Position numbers and translations under genes: made by a program
Part shown: positions 41,625-50,542 of the stretch, piece after piece
Numbering within the stretch: the stretch's first letter is position 1
Layout: each line of letters begins with the position of its first letter
Source of the DNA: Dermatophilus congolensis
GTDB lineage: Bacteria > Actinomycetota > Actinomycetes > Actinomycetales > Dermatophilaceae
Assembly: GCF_900187045.1 (NCBI RefSeq)
Contig: NZ_LT906453.1
Location: 1,178,001-1,242,000 of the forward strand
Direction of reading: 5' to 3'
Length of the DNA: 64,000 nt
The notes under the pieces: model-generated
Told to the model about the DNA's origin: nothing
The model's input: only the letters and a program-made list of their open reading frames with translations
Database searches by the model: none

Positions 41625-43001
41625 ATGGCTGTGTCGGTTTTGTGGTTGCGCCGGGATTTGCGGATCGAGGATTTGCCTGCTTTGGGGGCGGCTGCTGAGG
41701 CTGCTGCTGGTGGTGTGGTTGTGCCGTTATTTGTTTTAGAAGCGCATTTGTTCGAAGGGTGTGGTGCTGCTCGGTTGGCTGCGCTGAGGGAAGCGTTAGT
41801 TTCGGTGCAGGAATCGTATGAGGGCAGGTTGTGCGTGCGTGTGGGGGATGCCGCGCAGGTGGTGCCTGAGGTGGTGCGGGAGGCTGGTGCGAGCAGTGTG
41901 CATGTGAGTGGGGAGTCCACGCCGTATGGGAGGGTCCGTGGTAAGCGGGTTTTGGAGGCGTTGGGTGAGGTACCGATGGTTGCGACGGGCACTCCGTATG
42001 CGGTTTCGCCAGGCAGGGTTCGCAAGAAGGACGGCACGCCGTACAAGGTGTTTTCGAGTTTTCATTCGGCGTGGCTGGATTGTGGTTGGGATCGCCCTTT
42101 TCCGGTGCCGCGAGGGCTTGATCTAGGGCATCGGTTGGAGTCGGATGAGTATGAGGGGCTGTTGGGTGATGGGGATGGGCCTGCGGGGGTTGCTCATCCG
42201 GATGGGTGGTTGCAGCGGTGGCGGGAGTTTTTGCAGGAGGGGATTGCTGAGTATGGGGATGAGCGGGATAGGCCGGGTGTTGATGGCACGTCGGGCATGT
42301 CTGAGCCGTTGAAGTTTGGTTTGGTGCATCCGCGGACGTTGCTGGCTGATGTGGCTGATTGTGCGGCTGCCGGTAGCGAGGGTGCGAGGACGTTTGTGAA
42401 GGAGCTTGCGTGGCGTGAGTTTTATGCGGATGTGTTGTGGCATAACCCAGATTCGGCGTGGCATGACCTGGGGGATGGGTTGGCTGGGATGGAGTACGCG
42501 GATCCGCAGAAAGACGCGGTGACGGCGGAGTTGTTTGAGGCGTGGAAGGAGGGGGTTACGGGGTATCCGATTGTGGATGCGGGGATGCGGCAGTTGCGTG
42601 CGACAGGGTGGATGCACAATCGGGTTCGGATGATCACTGCGTCGTTCTTGACGAAGGATTTGCACGTGTGGTGGCCCTATGGTGCGCGTTTTTTCTTGGA
42701 GCATCTGCGTGATGGGGATGTTGCTTCAAATAATCATGGTTGGCAGTGGGTTGCGGGTACTGGCACTGATGCGGCGCCGTATTTTCGGGTGTTTAATCCG
42801 GTGAGGCAGGGGGAGAAGTTTGATCCGGATGGTTCGTATGTGCGTCAGTGGGTTCCTGAGTTGGCGCATGTGTCGGGTGGGGCTGTGCATATGCCGTGGA
42901 AAGCGCCGGATGGGTATGCCTGTGGCTATCCGTTGCCGGTGGTGGATCATGCGCAGGAGCGTGTTGAGGCGTTGCGCCGGTATGAGGCTGCGCGTCGTTG
43001 A
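41625..43001 (+). CDS. phrB: Deoxyribodipyrimidine photolyase
   Basis: Light-driven repair of cyclobutane pyrimidine dimers using FAD. It has 458 residues. The N-terminal antenna domain (about 1-130) opens with SVLWLRRDLRIEDLPAL. The FAD domain (about 195-450) has AWREFYADVLWHNPD, GYPIVDAGMRQLRATGWMHN (substrate and FAD contacts), SFLTKDLHVWW, GDVASNNHGWQWVAGTGTDA and PYFRVFNP. These match class I CPD photolyases rather than cryptochromes. The next gene starts 37 nt downstream on the same strand. Confidence 0.95.
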   Translation: MAVSVLWLRRDLRIEDLPALGAAAEAAAGGVVVPLFVLEAHLFEGCGAARLAALREALVSVQESYEGRLCVRVGDAAQVVPEVVREAGASSVHVSGESTPYGRVRGKRVLEALGEVPMVATGTPYAVSPGRVRKKDGTPYKVFSSFHSAWLDCGWDRPFPVPRGLDLGHRLESDEYEGLLGDGDGPAGVAHPDGWLQRWREFLQEGIAEYGDERDRPGVDGTSGMSEPLKFGLVHPRTLLADVADCAAAGSEGARTFVKELAWREFYADVLWHNPDSAWHDLGDGLAGMEYADPQKDAVTAELFEAWKEGVTGYPIVDAGMRQLRATGWMHNRVRMITASFLTKDLHVWWPYGARFFLEHLRDGDVASNNHGWQWVAGTGTDAAPYFRVFNPVRQGEKFDPDGSYVRQWVPELAHVSGGAVHMPWKAPDGYACGYPLPVVDHAQERVEALRRYEAARR

Positions 43002-43038
43002 GGGGGTGAGTTGTGTTGGGGAGCGGTAGTTTCGTTGT

Positions 43039-44148
43039 ATGAGCATGCGTGGTGTGGGGCAGGAGTGTCAGGGGCGAGTTCTTCATCTGACGGGGCGTAT
43101 TAATGTTTCGGCAGATGATGTGCGTGATGAGGTGTGGGTGGTTGGTGGGCGGATTACGTTTACGCGGCCTGTGGGGGTGGAGGTGGAGCGTATTTCAGGG
43201 CATGTATTGCCTGGCTTGGTGGATGCGCATTGTCATGTGGGGTTGGAGTCGCAGGGGGCGGTTGAGCGGGGGCGTGCGTTAGAGCATGCGTTGGCTGAGC
43301 GTGATGCGGGGGTGCTGCTCATTCGGGATGCGGGTAGTCCTGCGGATACGCGGTGGTTGGATGAGCGTGGTGATCTGCCTCGGATTGTTCGGGCGGGGCG
43401 TCATATTGCGCGGACGAAGCGGTATATCCGCAATTATGCGCATGAGGTGGAGCCGGAGTTGTTGGTGGAGTGTGTTCGTGGTGAGGCGCGTCGTGGTGAT
43501 GGGTGGGTGAAGTTGGTGGGGGATTGGATTGATCGTCAGCGGGGTGATTTGTCGCCATGTTGGCCTGTAGAGGTGCTTGGTGAGGCTGTGGAGGTGGCTC
43601 ATGCGGAGGGTGCGCGGGTGACGGCGCATTGTTTTGCTGAGCAGTCGTTGCGTGATTGTGTGACGGCAGGGGTTGATTGTGTTGAGCATGCGACGGGGCT
43701 TGTTGCTGACACGATTGAGGCGTTTGCTCGGGCTGGTGTCGCGATTGTGCCGACGTTGGTGAATATTGCGAATTTTCCTGATTTTGCTAGGGCTGGTCGG
43801 GCGAAGTTTCCTTCGTATGCAGCGCATATGTTGGATCTTTATGGGCGTCGTTATGAGACGGTGAGCGCTGCGCATGAGGCGGGAGTGGCGATTTATGCGG
43901 GTACGGATGCTGGTGGTCGGGTGCCGCATGGTTTGTTGGCGTTAGAGGTCGTTGAGTTGGCCAAGACGCGGCTGGGCAATGTTGGTGCGGTTGGTGCGGC
44001 GTCGTGGGCTGCGAGGTCGTGGTTGGGCTATCCGGGTATTGAGGAGGGTGCGCCGGCGGATCTTGTTGTTTATCTGGATGATCCGCGTGAGGATGTGCGG
44101 GTGTTGGTGAGGCCGCATTGCACTGTTTTGGGTGGGGTGGTGTGGTGA
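43039..44148 (+). CDS. Metal-dependent amidohydrolase
   Basis: 369 residues, with a small beta-sandwich flanking a TIM barrel. Metal-site residues are all present: HxH in GLVDAHCHVGL, candidate carbamylated lysine in WVKLVGDWID, His in VTAHCFAE, His in CVEHATGL and Asp in IYAGTDAGG. This is the imidazolonepropionase/prolidase-like branch of PF01979. The substrate is not identifiable, and no hut genes are nearby. The stop overlaps the next start by one base (TGATG), so the acetyltransferase is coupled to it. Confidence 0.88.
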   Translation: MSMRGVGQECQGRVLHLTGRINVSADDVRDEVWVVGGRITFTRPVGVEVERISGHVLPGLVDAHCHVGLESQGAVERGRALEHALAERDAGVLLIRDAGSPADTRWLDERGDLPRIVRAGRHIARTKRYIRNYAHEVEPELLVECVRGEARRGDGWVKLVGDWIDRQRGDLSPCWPVEVLGEAVEVAHAEGARVTAHCFAEQSLRDCVTAGVDCVEHATGLVADTIEAFARAGVAIVPTLVNIANFPDFARAGRAKFPSYAAHMLDLYGRRYETVSAAHEAGVAIYAGTDAGGRVPHGLLALEVVELAKTRLGNVGAVGAASWAARSWLGYPGIEEGAPADLVVYLDDPREDVRVLVRPHCTVLGGVVW

Positions 44149-45155
44149 TGTCGGGGCATTCGGCGAATCGTCCGGGGTGGGTTTCGCCGCCGGTTCGGAG
44201 GGTTTCTGGTGTGGTGAGGGAGCCGTTGACTGCTTGGGGTGAGCGGGTGTGGGTGGCTCCGGTGTGTGCGGATGATCTTGAGCCGTATGGGCGTGCTTTG
44301 GCGTTGTCTGCGGATCGGATTCGGGTGTGGAATCCGGTGGATCCGCGTGACTTGGAGACGCATTTGCGGTTTCAGACGAGTGCCCACCGGACGTTTGTGA
44401 TTCATGCGGTGGAGCCGATTGCTGATGCAGGGCATGACATTGTCGGGGTGGTGAATGTGACGGGGGTGGTGCGCGGTCGTGCGATGAGTGCTGCGGTGGG
44501 GTACAACGCTTATGACCCGTATCAGGGTAGGGGTTTGTTTGCTGAGGGGTTTCGGTTGGTTGTTGATGTGGTGTTTGAGGCGGAACCTTTGGGGATGGGT
44601 TTGCATCGGGTGGAGGCGTCTGTGCAGCCGGGGAATGTGCGTTCGGCTGGTTTGTTGCGGTCGGTGGGGTTTCGGCGGAGGGGTTTTTGGCCTGCATATT
44701 TGTGGTTGGGGGATGAGCGTGGTGTGCATGCGTGGCGGGATCATGAGACGTATGGGATGACGGTTGAAGAGTGGCCTGCGGTGCCGTTTTCGGTGGGGTC
44801 AGTGCCTTCTCCGGTGGTTGTGGTTGGTCCGCAGTGGGGGGATGCGGGGGTTGAGTTGGCGGTGCAGTTAGAGGTGCCTTTTATTGCTGCAGGGGTGGTT
44901 GAGGCGTTGGGTGATGAGGGTTTAGGTGCGTTGTTGAGGGGTGTTCGGGGGGCGGTGATTGAGTTGCCGCGTCCTACCGATGAGGGGCAGGTGCGTCGTG
45001 TTGAGGTGGCGATGAGGTTGGCGGGTGCTGATGTGGGTGCTGAGTTGACTGTTGCTGGTGATGTTGCGCCGGTGGGGCGGCATCGTGTGGTGGCCTTGGC
45101 TTTGCGTGCGCGTTCTGAGGCGCATGCTGCGGTTAGGGGGGTTCGCCCTGTTTGA
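44148..45155 (+). CDS. GNAT N-acetyltransferase with unassigned C-terminal domain
   Basis: 335 residues. Residues about 25-205 are a RimJ/RimL-like GNAT domain: VWVAPVCADDLEPYGRAL, NAYDPYQGRGLFAEGFRLVV (acetyl-CoA loop QGRGL) and HRVEASVQPGNVRSAGLLRS with VGFRRRGFWPAYL. Residues about 215-335 form an additional alpha/beta-looking domain (VVVVGPQWGDAGVELAVQLE, GAVIELPRPTDEGQVRRVEV) that I cannot assign. ATG 44148 overlaps the amidohydrolase stop. Plus-strand codons are strongly G/T-rich like the neighbouring genes. Confidence 0.85.
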   Translation: MSGHSANRPGWVSPPVRRVSGVVREPLTAWGERVWVAPVCADDLEPYGRALALSADRIRVWNPVDPRDLETHLRFQTSAHRTFVIHAVEPIADAGHDIVGVVNVTGVVRGRAMSAAVGYNAYDPYQGRGLFAEGFRLVVDVVFEAEPLGMGLHRVEASVQPGNVRSAGLLRSVGFRRRGFWPAYLWLGDERGVHAWRDHETYGMTVEEWPAVPFSVGSVPSPVVVVGPQWGDAGVELAVQLEVPFIAAGVVEALGDEGLGALLRGVRGAVIELPRPTDEGQVRRVEVAMRLAGADVGAELTVAGDVAPVGRHRVVALALRARSEAHAAVRGVRPV

Positions 45156-45189
45156 ATGGGGTTTTGGCATGTCGTGGTTTGGCGATGTG

Positions 45190-45216
45190 TTGGTTGGGTC
45201 TTTTGTCTGGCAGAAT
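45190..45216 (+). promoter_or_regulatory. Candidate promoter of the rpsP operon
   Basis: TTGGTT (45190-45195) and CAGAAT (45211-45216) are separated by 15 bp, slightly short, and lie 170 nt upstream of rpsP. The GC-rich leader after it can fold but shows no known leader motif. Confidence 0.3.
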
Positions 45217-45386
45217 GGTGGGCTGTACCCGCCCGGTCCAGGCCGCTCTCCGTGTCGCGCTTTAGTGTGATGTTCGGATCGACTGCGCCGGGATTTCGGG
45301 CGCCTACACCCGAGGCGCGATACCCCGGATTTGTTCTGGTCCGGTCTCGCCGTGCCTCACGAGAGAGTTAAGGAAGTGACACCCTC

Positions 45387-45863
45387 GTGGCAGTCAAGAT
45401 CCGTTTGAAGCGTATGGGTAAGATCCGCACCCCGTTCTACCGCGTTGTAGTGATGGACTCGCGCACTAAGCGCGATGGTCGCGCGATCGAAGAGATCGGT
45501 GTTTACCACCCCACGAAGCAGCCTTCTGTGATTGAGATCGACTCTGAGCGCGCGCAGTACTGGCTGGGTGTTGGCGCTAAGCCGACGGAGCAGGTTGAGG
45601 CCTTGTTGAAGGTCACTGGTGACTGGCAGAAGTTCAAGGGCGAGGAAGGTGCTGAGGGCACCTACAAGACGGCTGAGCCGAAGCCCTCGAAGAAGGAGCT
45701 TTACGAAGCTGCTCTTGCTGCTGCTGACCAGGCTGACGAGAAGTTCGCGAAGAACCCTCCGAAGAAGAAGTCTGAGCTGCGTGCTGAGAAGGAAGCCGCT
45801 GCGGCTGCGGAGTCTGCTCAGGATGAGGCTCCGGCTGAAGAAGCAGAGAAGGACGAGGCCTGA
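45387..45863 (+). CDS. rpsP: 30S ribosomal protein S16, with long tail
   Basis: 158 residues; the core (1-80) begins [20 protein letters not shown] and includes [20 protein letters not shown] roughly 75-residue Ala/Glu/Lys-rich tail follows, typical of actinobacterial S16. GTG 45387 has AAGGAAG upstream. It heads the rpsP-khpA-(hairpin)-rimM-trmD cluster. Confidence 0.97.
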   Translation: MAVKIRLKRMGKIRTPFYRVVVMDSRTKRDGRAIEEIGVYHPTKQPSVIEIDSERAQYWLGVGAKPTEQVEALLKVTGDWQKFKGEEGAEGTYKTAEPKPSKKELYEAALAAADQADEKFAKNPPKKKSELRAEKEAAAAAESAQDEAPAEEAEKDEA

Positions 45864-45865
45864 TC

Positions 45866-46108
45866 GTGCTTGAGGAAGCCCTCGAACACCTGGTCAAGGG
45901 CATCGTCGAGAACGACGAGGACGTCGTGGTTCGTAAGCGCCCTAATCGTCGTGGTGACGTGCTCGAGGTTCGCGTTCATCCCGAGGATTTGGGTCGCGTG
46001 ATCGGCCGTTCTGGTCGTACGGCGAATGCGCTGCGTACGGTAGTCACCGCTTTGGCTGGTGGCCGTCAGGTTCGTGTCGACATTGTTGATACGGACCGCG
46101 AGTCCTAA
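45866..46108 (+). CDS. khpA: KH-domain RNA-binding protein KhpA
   Basis: 80 residues, a single KH domain: LEEALEHLVKGIVENDEDVV and HPEDLGRVIGRSGRTANALR with the GxxG-type loop (IGRSGR). It is an RNA chaperone partner conserved between rpsP and rimM. GTG 45866 starts 2 nt after the rpsP stop. A hairpin follows before rimM. Confidence 0.95.
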   Translation: MLEEALEHLVKGIVENDEDVVVRKRPNRRGDVLEVRVHPEDLGRVIGRSGRTANALRTVVTALAGGRQVRVDIVDTDRES

Positions 46109-46125
46109 GTTGTAGACGTTTGATT

Positions 46126-46157
46126 GACGGCGCTCCCGCGTTTGCGGGGGCGCCGTC
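46126..46157 (+). terminator. Hairpin between khpA and rimM
   Basis: GACGGCGC-CCCGC pairs with GCGGG-GCGCCGTC across loop GTTT, with one mismatch (46126-46157). There is no U tract. It probably attenuates read-through from rpsP-khpA into rimM-trmD. Confidence 0.7.
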
Positions 46158-46197
46158 GTCGTAGTGCAAGGGTTGTTGTTGAGGGAGGCGGGCAGGT

Positions 46198-46740
46198 ATG
46201 CAGGTTCGGGTGGCGCGGATTGGTAAGCCGCATGGTTTGCGGGGTGAAGCGACGGTGCAGTTGTTTACTGACTCACCGGAAGAACGTTTTGTTCCTGGGG
46301 CGAAGTTTGTGACGGAGCCGGTAGATGCCGGGCCATTGACGGTACGTAGCGCGCGAGTGCACAAGGGGATTTGGCTGCTGGGTTTTGAGGAGGCGGCTGA
46401 CCGTAGCGCGGTGGAGTTGTTGCGTGATGTGCGGCTGTTCGTTGATGCCGGGGCAGAAGACGAAGATGAGGTGGATGAAGGTGTAGAGGATGGTTTTTAT
46501 GAGGCAGATTTGCTGGGGCTGTCAGTAGAGACTGTTAGCGGTGAGCAGGTTGGGGTGGTCAGTGCGCTCTATACGCGTCCGGCGCAGGATTTGTTAGAGG
46601 TCTCGTTGGCTGACGGTGGGCAAGCGTTGGTTCCGTTTGTTGATGAGCTTGTGCCTGAGGTGGATTTGGCGGGTGGTCGTGTGGTGATTGATCCGCCTGT
46701 GGGGTTGTTGGAGCTGGGGCGTGAGCAGGATGGGGAGTAG
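46198..46740 (+). CDS. rimM: Ribosome maturation factor RimM
   Basis: Assists 30S head assembly by binding S19. It has 180 residues. [20 protein letters not shown] opens the N-terminal barrel, and the PRC-barrel-like C-terminus (about 95-170) has [13 protein letters not shown] and [20 protein letters not shown]. An acidic insert ([14 protein letters not shown]) joins the halves. ATG 46198 follows GGAGGCGGGC. trmD begins 2 nt after the stop. Confidence 0.95.
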   Translation: MQVRVARIGKPHGLRGEATVQLFTDSPEERFVPGAKFVTEPVDAGPLTVRSARVHKGIWLLGFEEAADRSAVELLRDVRLFVDAGAEDEDEVDEGVEDGFYEADLLGLSVETVSGEQVGVVSALYTRPAQDLLEVSLADGGQALVPFVDELVPEVDLAGGRVVIDPPVGLLELGREQDGE

Positions 46741-46742
46741 TT

Positions 46743-47894
46743 GTGCGTATTGATGTCGTGACGATTTTTCCGGAGTACTTGGCGCCGCTTGATTTGTCGT
46801 TGATTGGTAAGGCACGGCGTGAGGGGTTGGTAGATCTGCGGGCCCATGATTTACGGGAGGTGACTACTGATCGGCATCACACCGTTGATGACACTCCTTA
46901 TGGAGGTGGCGCTGGGATGGTGATGAAGCCGGATGTGTGGGGTCAGGCTTTGGATCGGATTCTTGCTGAGGCGGCCTCAACTGATGGGGAGGGTAAGCAT
47001 CCTCGGTTGATCGTTCCTGGTCCTGGTGGTGTTCCTTTTTCGCAGGCCTTGGCGCATGAGTTGGCCAGCGAGGATCATTTGGTCTTTGCGTGTGGGCGTT
47101 ATGAGGGCATCGATGAGCGTGTGTATGAGTATGCGCGGGGTGCCTTTGATGGTCGGGTGGACATTGTGTCGTTGGGGGATTATGTCCTCAATGGTGGTGA
47201 GGTGGCAGTGCTGACGATGACAGAGGCAGTGGTGCGGCTGTTGCCTGGTGTGGTAGGTAATGCTGAGTCTTTGGTGGAGGAGTCGCATGAGGATGGGTTG
47301 CTTGAGTATCCGGTGTATACGAAGCCGGCGACGTGGCGTGGCATGTCTGTTCCTGATGTGTTGCTTTCTGGTGACCATGGCCGTATTGCGCAGTGGCGGC
47401 ATGAGCAGCGTTTGATGCGTACGTGGTTGCGTCGCCCGGATTTGTTGCCGGCTTCTGCGGTGCCGGAGGTAGTTGCTGGTGGTTTGGAGGCAGCAATTAG
47501 TGTTGCTGTTCCGGGGGATGCGGGTGAGTTGTTTACTTTGGTCAAAGCGGTTGCGCCTTCAATGGCGGATTCTTTGGTTGATGGTCAGGGTGGGGCAGTG
47601 ACGCATGTGTGTCGCCTTGGTGGGCGTTTGGTGGGGATGGTGCGCCATCGGCGTGTGTGTGATGAGGCGGGTGTGGCTGTCGCGCGGGAAATTGAGGTGT
47701 TGGCAGTGGTTCCTGACTTGGTTCGGCGCGGGATAGGCAGGGCTCTTTTGCAGGTGGCTACTGGTGGTGATGGTCGGCGTTTGCCTGTGCGTTTGCCTGG
47801 TCAGGTGGAAGATGTCCAGAGGGTCTCTGCTTTTATGCGGGCTTGTGGGTATCGTCCGGGGCGCAGGGCAGGAGAGTGGAGTCGTAAGAAGTAG
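46743..47894 (+). CDS. trmD: tRNA (guanine37-N1)-methyltransferase TrmD with C-terminal GNAT-like domain
   Basis: Methylates G37 of tRNAs to prevent frameshifting. It has 383 residues against about 240 for most TrmD. The SPOUT methyltransferase spans 1-235: [63 protein letters not shown] (trefoil knot), [16 protein letters not shown] and [19 protein letters not shown]. Residues about 250-383 form a GNAT-like domain ([20 protein letters not shown], with the RxxGxGxA acetyl-CoA loop, and [13 protein letters not shown]). GTG 46743 is fixed by homology. Confidence 0.95.
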   Translation: MRIDVVTIFPEYLAPLDLSLIGKARREGLVDLRAHDLREVTTDRHHTVDDTPYGGGAGMVMKPDVWGQALDRILAEAASTDGEGKHPRLIVPGPGGVPFSQALAHELASEDHLVFACGRYEGIDERVYEYARGAFDGRVDIVSLGDYVLNGGEVAVLTMTEAVVRLLPGVVGNAESLVEESHEDGLLEYPVYTKPATWRGMSVPDVLLSGDHGRIAQWRHEQRLMRTWLRRPDLLPASAVPEVVAGGLEAAISVAVPGDAGELFTLVKAVAPSMADSLVDGQGGAVTHVCRLGGRLVGMVRHRRVCDEAGVAVAREIEVLAVVPDLVRRGIGRALLQVATGGDGRRLPVRLPGQVEDVQRVSAFMRACGYRPGRRAGEWSRKK

Positions 47895-47896
47895 GG

Positions 47897-47942
47897 AACA
47901 AGCGTGTGGCGAATGCTGAAGAGGGTCGGTCACACGCTTGTT
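47897..47942. terminator. Bidirectional terminator trmD / SDR gene
   Basis: AACAAGCGTGTG (47897-47908) and CACACGCTTGTT (47931-47942) form a perfect 12-bp stem with a 22-nt loop, with TT following on the plus strand, between convergent stops. Confidence 0.8.
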
Positions 47943-47948
47943 TTGGGT

Positions 47949-48854
47949 TTAGAAGATGGGTTTTCCGCCGGTTACTCCGATGACGGTGCCAGTGACGTAG
48001 GACGCTTCGGCGGGGCTGGCCAGGAAGACGAAAGCGCCGGCACACTCTACGGGTTGTCCGCCTCGCCCTAGAGGGGTGTCTGTGCCGAAGGTTGGCATGG
48101 AGTCGCCGCCTTTGGTGGCTGGTTGTAGTGGTGTCCAGATGGGCCCGGGGGCGACGGCGTTGACACGGATTCCGCGGGGGCCGAGTTCGGCAGCGAGGTT
48201 GGCGGTGAAATTGTTAATGGCGGCTTTGGTTGCTGCGTAGTCGATGAGGGATACGGATGGGTCGTATGCCTGGATTGAGCTGACGTTGATGATGCTTGCG
48301 CCGCGGCTGAGGTGGGGGAGGGCTTGCTGGCAGATCCAGAACAGGGCGTAGAGGTTGGTTTTCATGACTTGATCGAGTTCGTCGGTAGTGACCGAAGGTA
48401 GTCCTTCTTCGCGACGTGCCCATTGGAATCCGGCGTTGTTGACGATGATGTCGAGGCCGTTGAGTTGTGTTGCTGCGTCTTCGACGATGCGGCGTGCGGT
48501 GGTTTCGTCTTGGAGGTCTCCCGGTAGGAGGGCGCAGGTGCGGTTTTCGCGCTCGACCCAGGTGCGGACGTCTTGGGCGTCTTCTTCTTCGCTGGGGAGG
48601 TAGTTGATGGCTATGTCGGCGCCTTCGCGGGCGAATGCGATTGCTACGGCTCGGCCGATGCCTGAGTCGCCGCCAGTGATGAAGGCTTTGAGTCCAGTGA
48701 GTCTTCCGTGGCCGACCCAGGTTTTTTCGCCGTGGTCGGGCAGGGGGTTCATTGCTTTGGTGTGTCCAGGGTGTTGCTGTTCTTGGGCGGGGAATCCGCC
48801 GTTTGGGGAGGCAAGCTGGCGGGCGGTTTTGTCGATGGCGTAGAGGTCGCTCAT
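47949..48854 (-). CDS. SDR-family oxidoreductase (YhdF/YdaD-like)
   Basis: 301 residues. An N-terminal extension of about 50 residues (PAQEQQHPGHTKAMNP) typical of this stress-associated SDR subgroup is followed by the Rossmann motif FITGGDSGIGRAVAIAFARE, NNAG in IIVNNAGFQW, catalytic Ser in INVSSIQAY, YxxxK in YAATKAAINNF and VNAVAPGPIWTPL. The C-terminus is VTGTVIGVTGGKPIF. The substrate is unknown; homologues are induced by general stress. It is unlinked to its neighbours by strand or spacing. Confidence 0.9.
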   Translation of the reverse strand: MSDLYAIDKTARQLASPNGGFPAQEQQHPGHTKAMNPLPDHGEKTWVGHGRLTGLKAFITGGDSGIGRAVAIAFAREGADIAINYLPSEEEDAQDVRTWVERENRTCALLPGDLQDETTARRIVEDAATQLNGLDIIVNNAGFQWARREEGLPSVTTDELDQVMKTNLYALFWICQQALPHLSRGASIINVSSIQAYDPSVSLIDYAATKAAINNFTANLAAELGPRGIRVNAVAPGPIWTPLQPATKGGDSMPTFGTDTPLGRGGQPVECAGAFVFLASPAEASYVTGTVIGVTGGKPIF

Positions 48855-48933
48855 ATCTCGATCCTGGCGAGATAGTTGGTGTCTTTCTACCTCCTTAGGG
48901 GGTGAGTCTTTTTGTGTAGCAAATGATGTGGTT

Positions 48934-49590
48934 TTAGATGCTGGTCCGTATGGTCTGAGGCTGCATGCCGTTTTGGATTCCCCACAACACGGCTTGTGAA
49001 CGACGTTCTACACCCATTTTTCGGTATGCGGATCGGATGTAGGACTTCACTGAGTTAATGGATAGGTAGCAGGATTGGGCGATTTGGTCGTTGGTGAACC
49101 CTTGGGTGATCAGGGCGACTACTTCTGCTTCCCGGGGAGAAAGGCCAGCTGTTTGACCTGGCCATTTCTTGACGCCAGGTGTTGTGTGGTCGGGTGCTTG
49201 GATGTGGGTGTGTTTGCCGGTGTGGATGCTGATGAGTGCGTCGGCGAGCTGTTCAGCGCTTATGCGTTTGTCGAGGAAACCTGCGGCGCCTAGGGCCATG
49301 GCTTGGCGGGCGTGGGCATCTTGTGGGTCCCAGGAGTAAATGATGACTTTGCCGATGTAGGGGGCTTCGAGAAGGGGAATGACGTCGTTTTCGAGGTGGT
49401 CTCCGGCTGCGAAGGTGTCGAAGAGGGCAATGTCGACCCGGGAGCGGGGAGTGGTGTTGGCGGCGTGTTCGACCACTGTGATGCGCGGGTCACTGGCGAG
49501 TAAGTGGGCTACGCCCGCGACAACGATGGGGTAGTCGTTGACGACGGCGACAGTGATGGGAGTGGTGGGGTCTTTCACGAAAATCAGCAT
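48934..49590 (-). CDS. Orphan response regulator, LuxR/NarL type
   Basis: 218 residues. The receiver (about 12-125) has VAVVNDYPIVVAGV, where the first acidic residue of the usual pair is Asn, then Asp in IALFDTFAAGD, and Lys in FLDKRIS. The helix-turn-helix (about 148-208) reads LSPREAEVVALITQGFTNDQ and INSVKSYIRSAYRKMGVERR. No histidine kinase is adjacent. The altered acidic pocket and missing partner suggest phosphorylation-independent or cross-talk control. ATG 49590 is the likely start; its target is unknown. Confidence 0.88.
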   Translation of the reverse strand: MLIFVKDPTTPITVAVVNDYPIVVAGVAHLLASDPRITVVEHAANTTPRSRVDIALFDTFAAGDHLENDVIPLLEAPYIGKVIIYSWDPQDAHARQAMALGAAGFLDKRISAEQLADALISIHTGKHTHIQAPDHTTPGVKKWPGQTAGLSPREAEVVALITQGFTNDQIAQSCYLSINSVKSYIRSAYRKMGVERRSQAVLWGIQNGMQPQTIRTSI

Positions 49591-49720
49591 AATGTCCGCT
49601 TGGTCTAATCATTTGTTGATGAGTAGGTTCGTGGCGCGGTGATTCTGTAGTGACCTGCCTCACATGCAAGCTGAAGTGATGCGCTGGTGAGGTGTAGCGC
49701 ACACCTGACAGAATGCGCTT

Positions 49721-50428
49721 ATGACCTGGCCTGTCCCTGCGCGTGCGCTGCGAGCGTGTGGTGTGGCTTCGTCGACCACGTTTATGGCGCTGTTTATGCA
49801 CGCATTTGCTGGGGGTGGCGTGCCGCCTGTGCTCGTGGTGGTGGTGACATGGCTGTGCGGTTTCCTCATTGCTATGCCGCTTGTGGGGCGGTGGCGTGCG
49901 TGGTGGAGTGTTGCTGTTCCGGTGTTGGTGGGCCAATTCGCTTTTCACCTGTTTTTTGAGTTGGGTGCGTTAGTAGGCGCTGCTCAGGAGGCTGGTACTG
50001 CTGCTGGGAAGGGTTATGCAGCGTCAGCGTGGATGAAGGCCGCAGATCTTCATGCTTTGTGCGCTTTGACGCGTAGTGGTTCTGATGCTGCTGCGTTACG
50101 GGGGCAGCTGCATCATGGTGCTGTTGTCTCTAGCTCGGGGGATGTTTGGGGCGTTATGTCCTTGTCGCCGTTGATGGTGGCTGGGCATGTGTTTGCTGCT
50201 GCGGTATGTGTGGTGTTGGTCCGTAGCGGTGAAGAGTTGTTGATTCGTTTGCTGGAGTTGGGCGGCACTGTTCTTGACGCGTTGCGTCCGGTGCTGTGCG
50301 TTGCGTGCCCAGTGTTGATGCCAGCGGCTGTGAGAGTGGCTGTGGGTAGCGCCGCGGTCAAAGCTGTGATGTTGCGGGAGTACTTGGCTGCGTGCCTTGT
50401 TCGTCGTGGTCCGCCGATCTGTGTGTGA
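49721..50428 (+). CDS. Uncharacterised membrane protein upstream of PCuAC/DyP genes
   Basis: 235 residues with about five hydrophobic segments (roughly 17-40, 43-60, 64-85, 150-170, 190-215). A central soluble loop (about 88-148) is rich in Ala and contains DLHALCALTRSGSDAA and QLHHGAVVSS, with several His/Cys that could bind metal. No family was recognised. ATG 49721 is plausible. It is 114 bp upstream of the PCuAC lipoprotein gene on the same strand, which suggests a shared metal-handling role. Confidence 0.65.
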   Translation: MTWPVPARALRACGVASSTTFMALFMHAFAGGGVPPVLVVVVTWLCGFLIAMPLVGRWRAWWSVAVPVLVGQFAFHLFFELGALVGAAQEAGTAAGKGYAASAWMKAADLHALCALTRSGSDAAALRGQLHHGAVVSSSGDVWGVMSLSPLMVAGHVFAAAVCVVLVRSGEELLIRLLELGGTVLDALRPVLCVACPVLMPAAVRVAVGSAAVKAVMLREYLAACLVRRGPPICV

Positions 50429-50542
50429 AGAGAGAGGCTTCGTATATGGCCTCTCGGTATGCAAATCACTGCACATTCCCTCGGGGGCTGAGGTCCCCGG
50501 TCAAGAGGTAAGCCTCTTTGACCAGCCAGAAAGGCATAGTTC

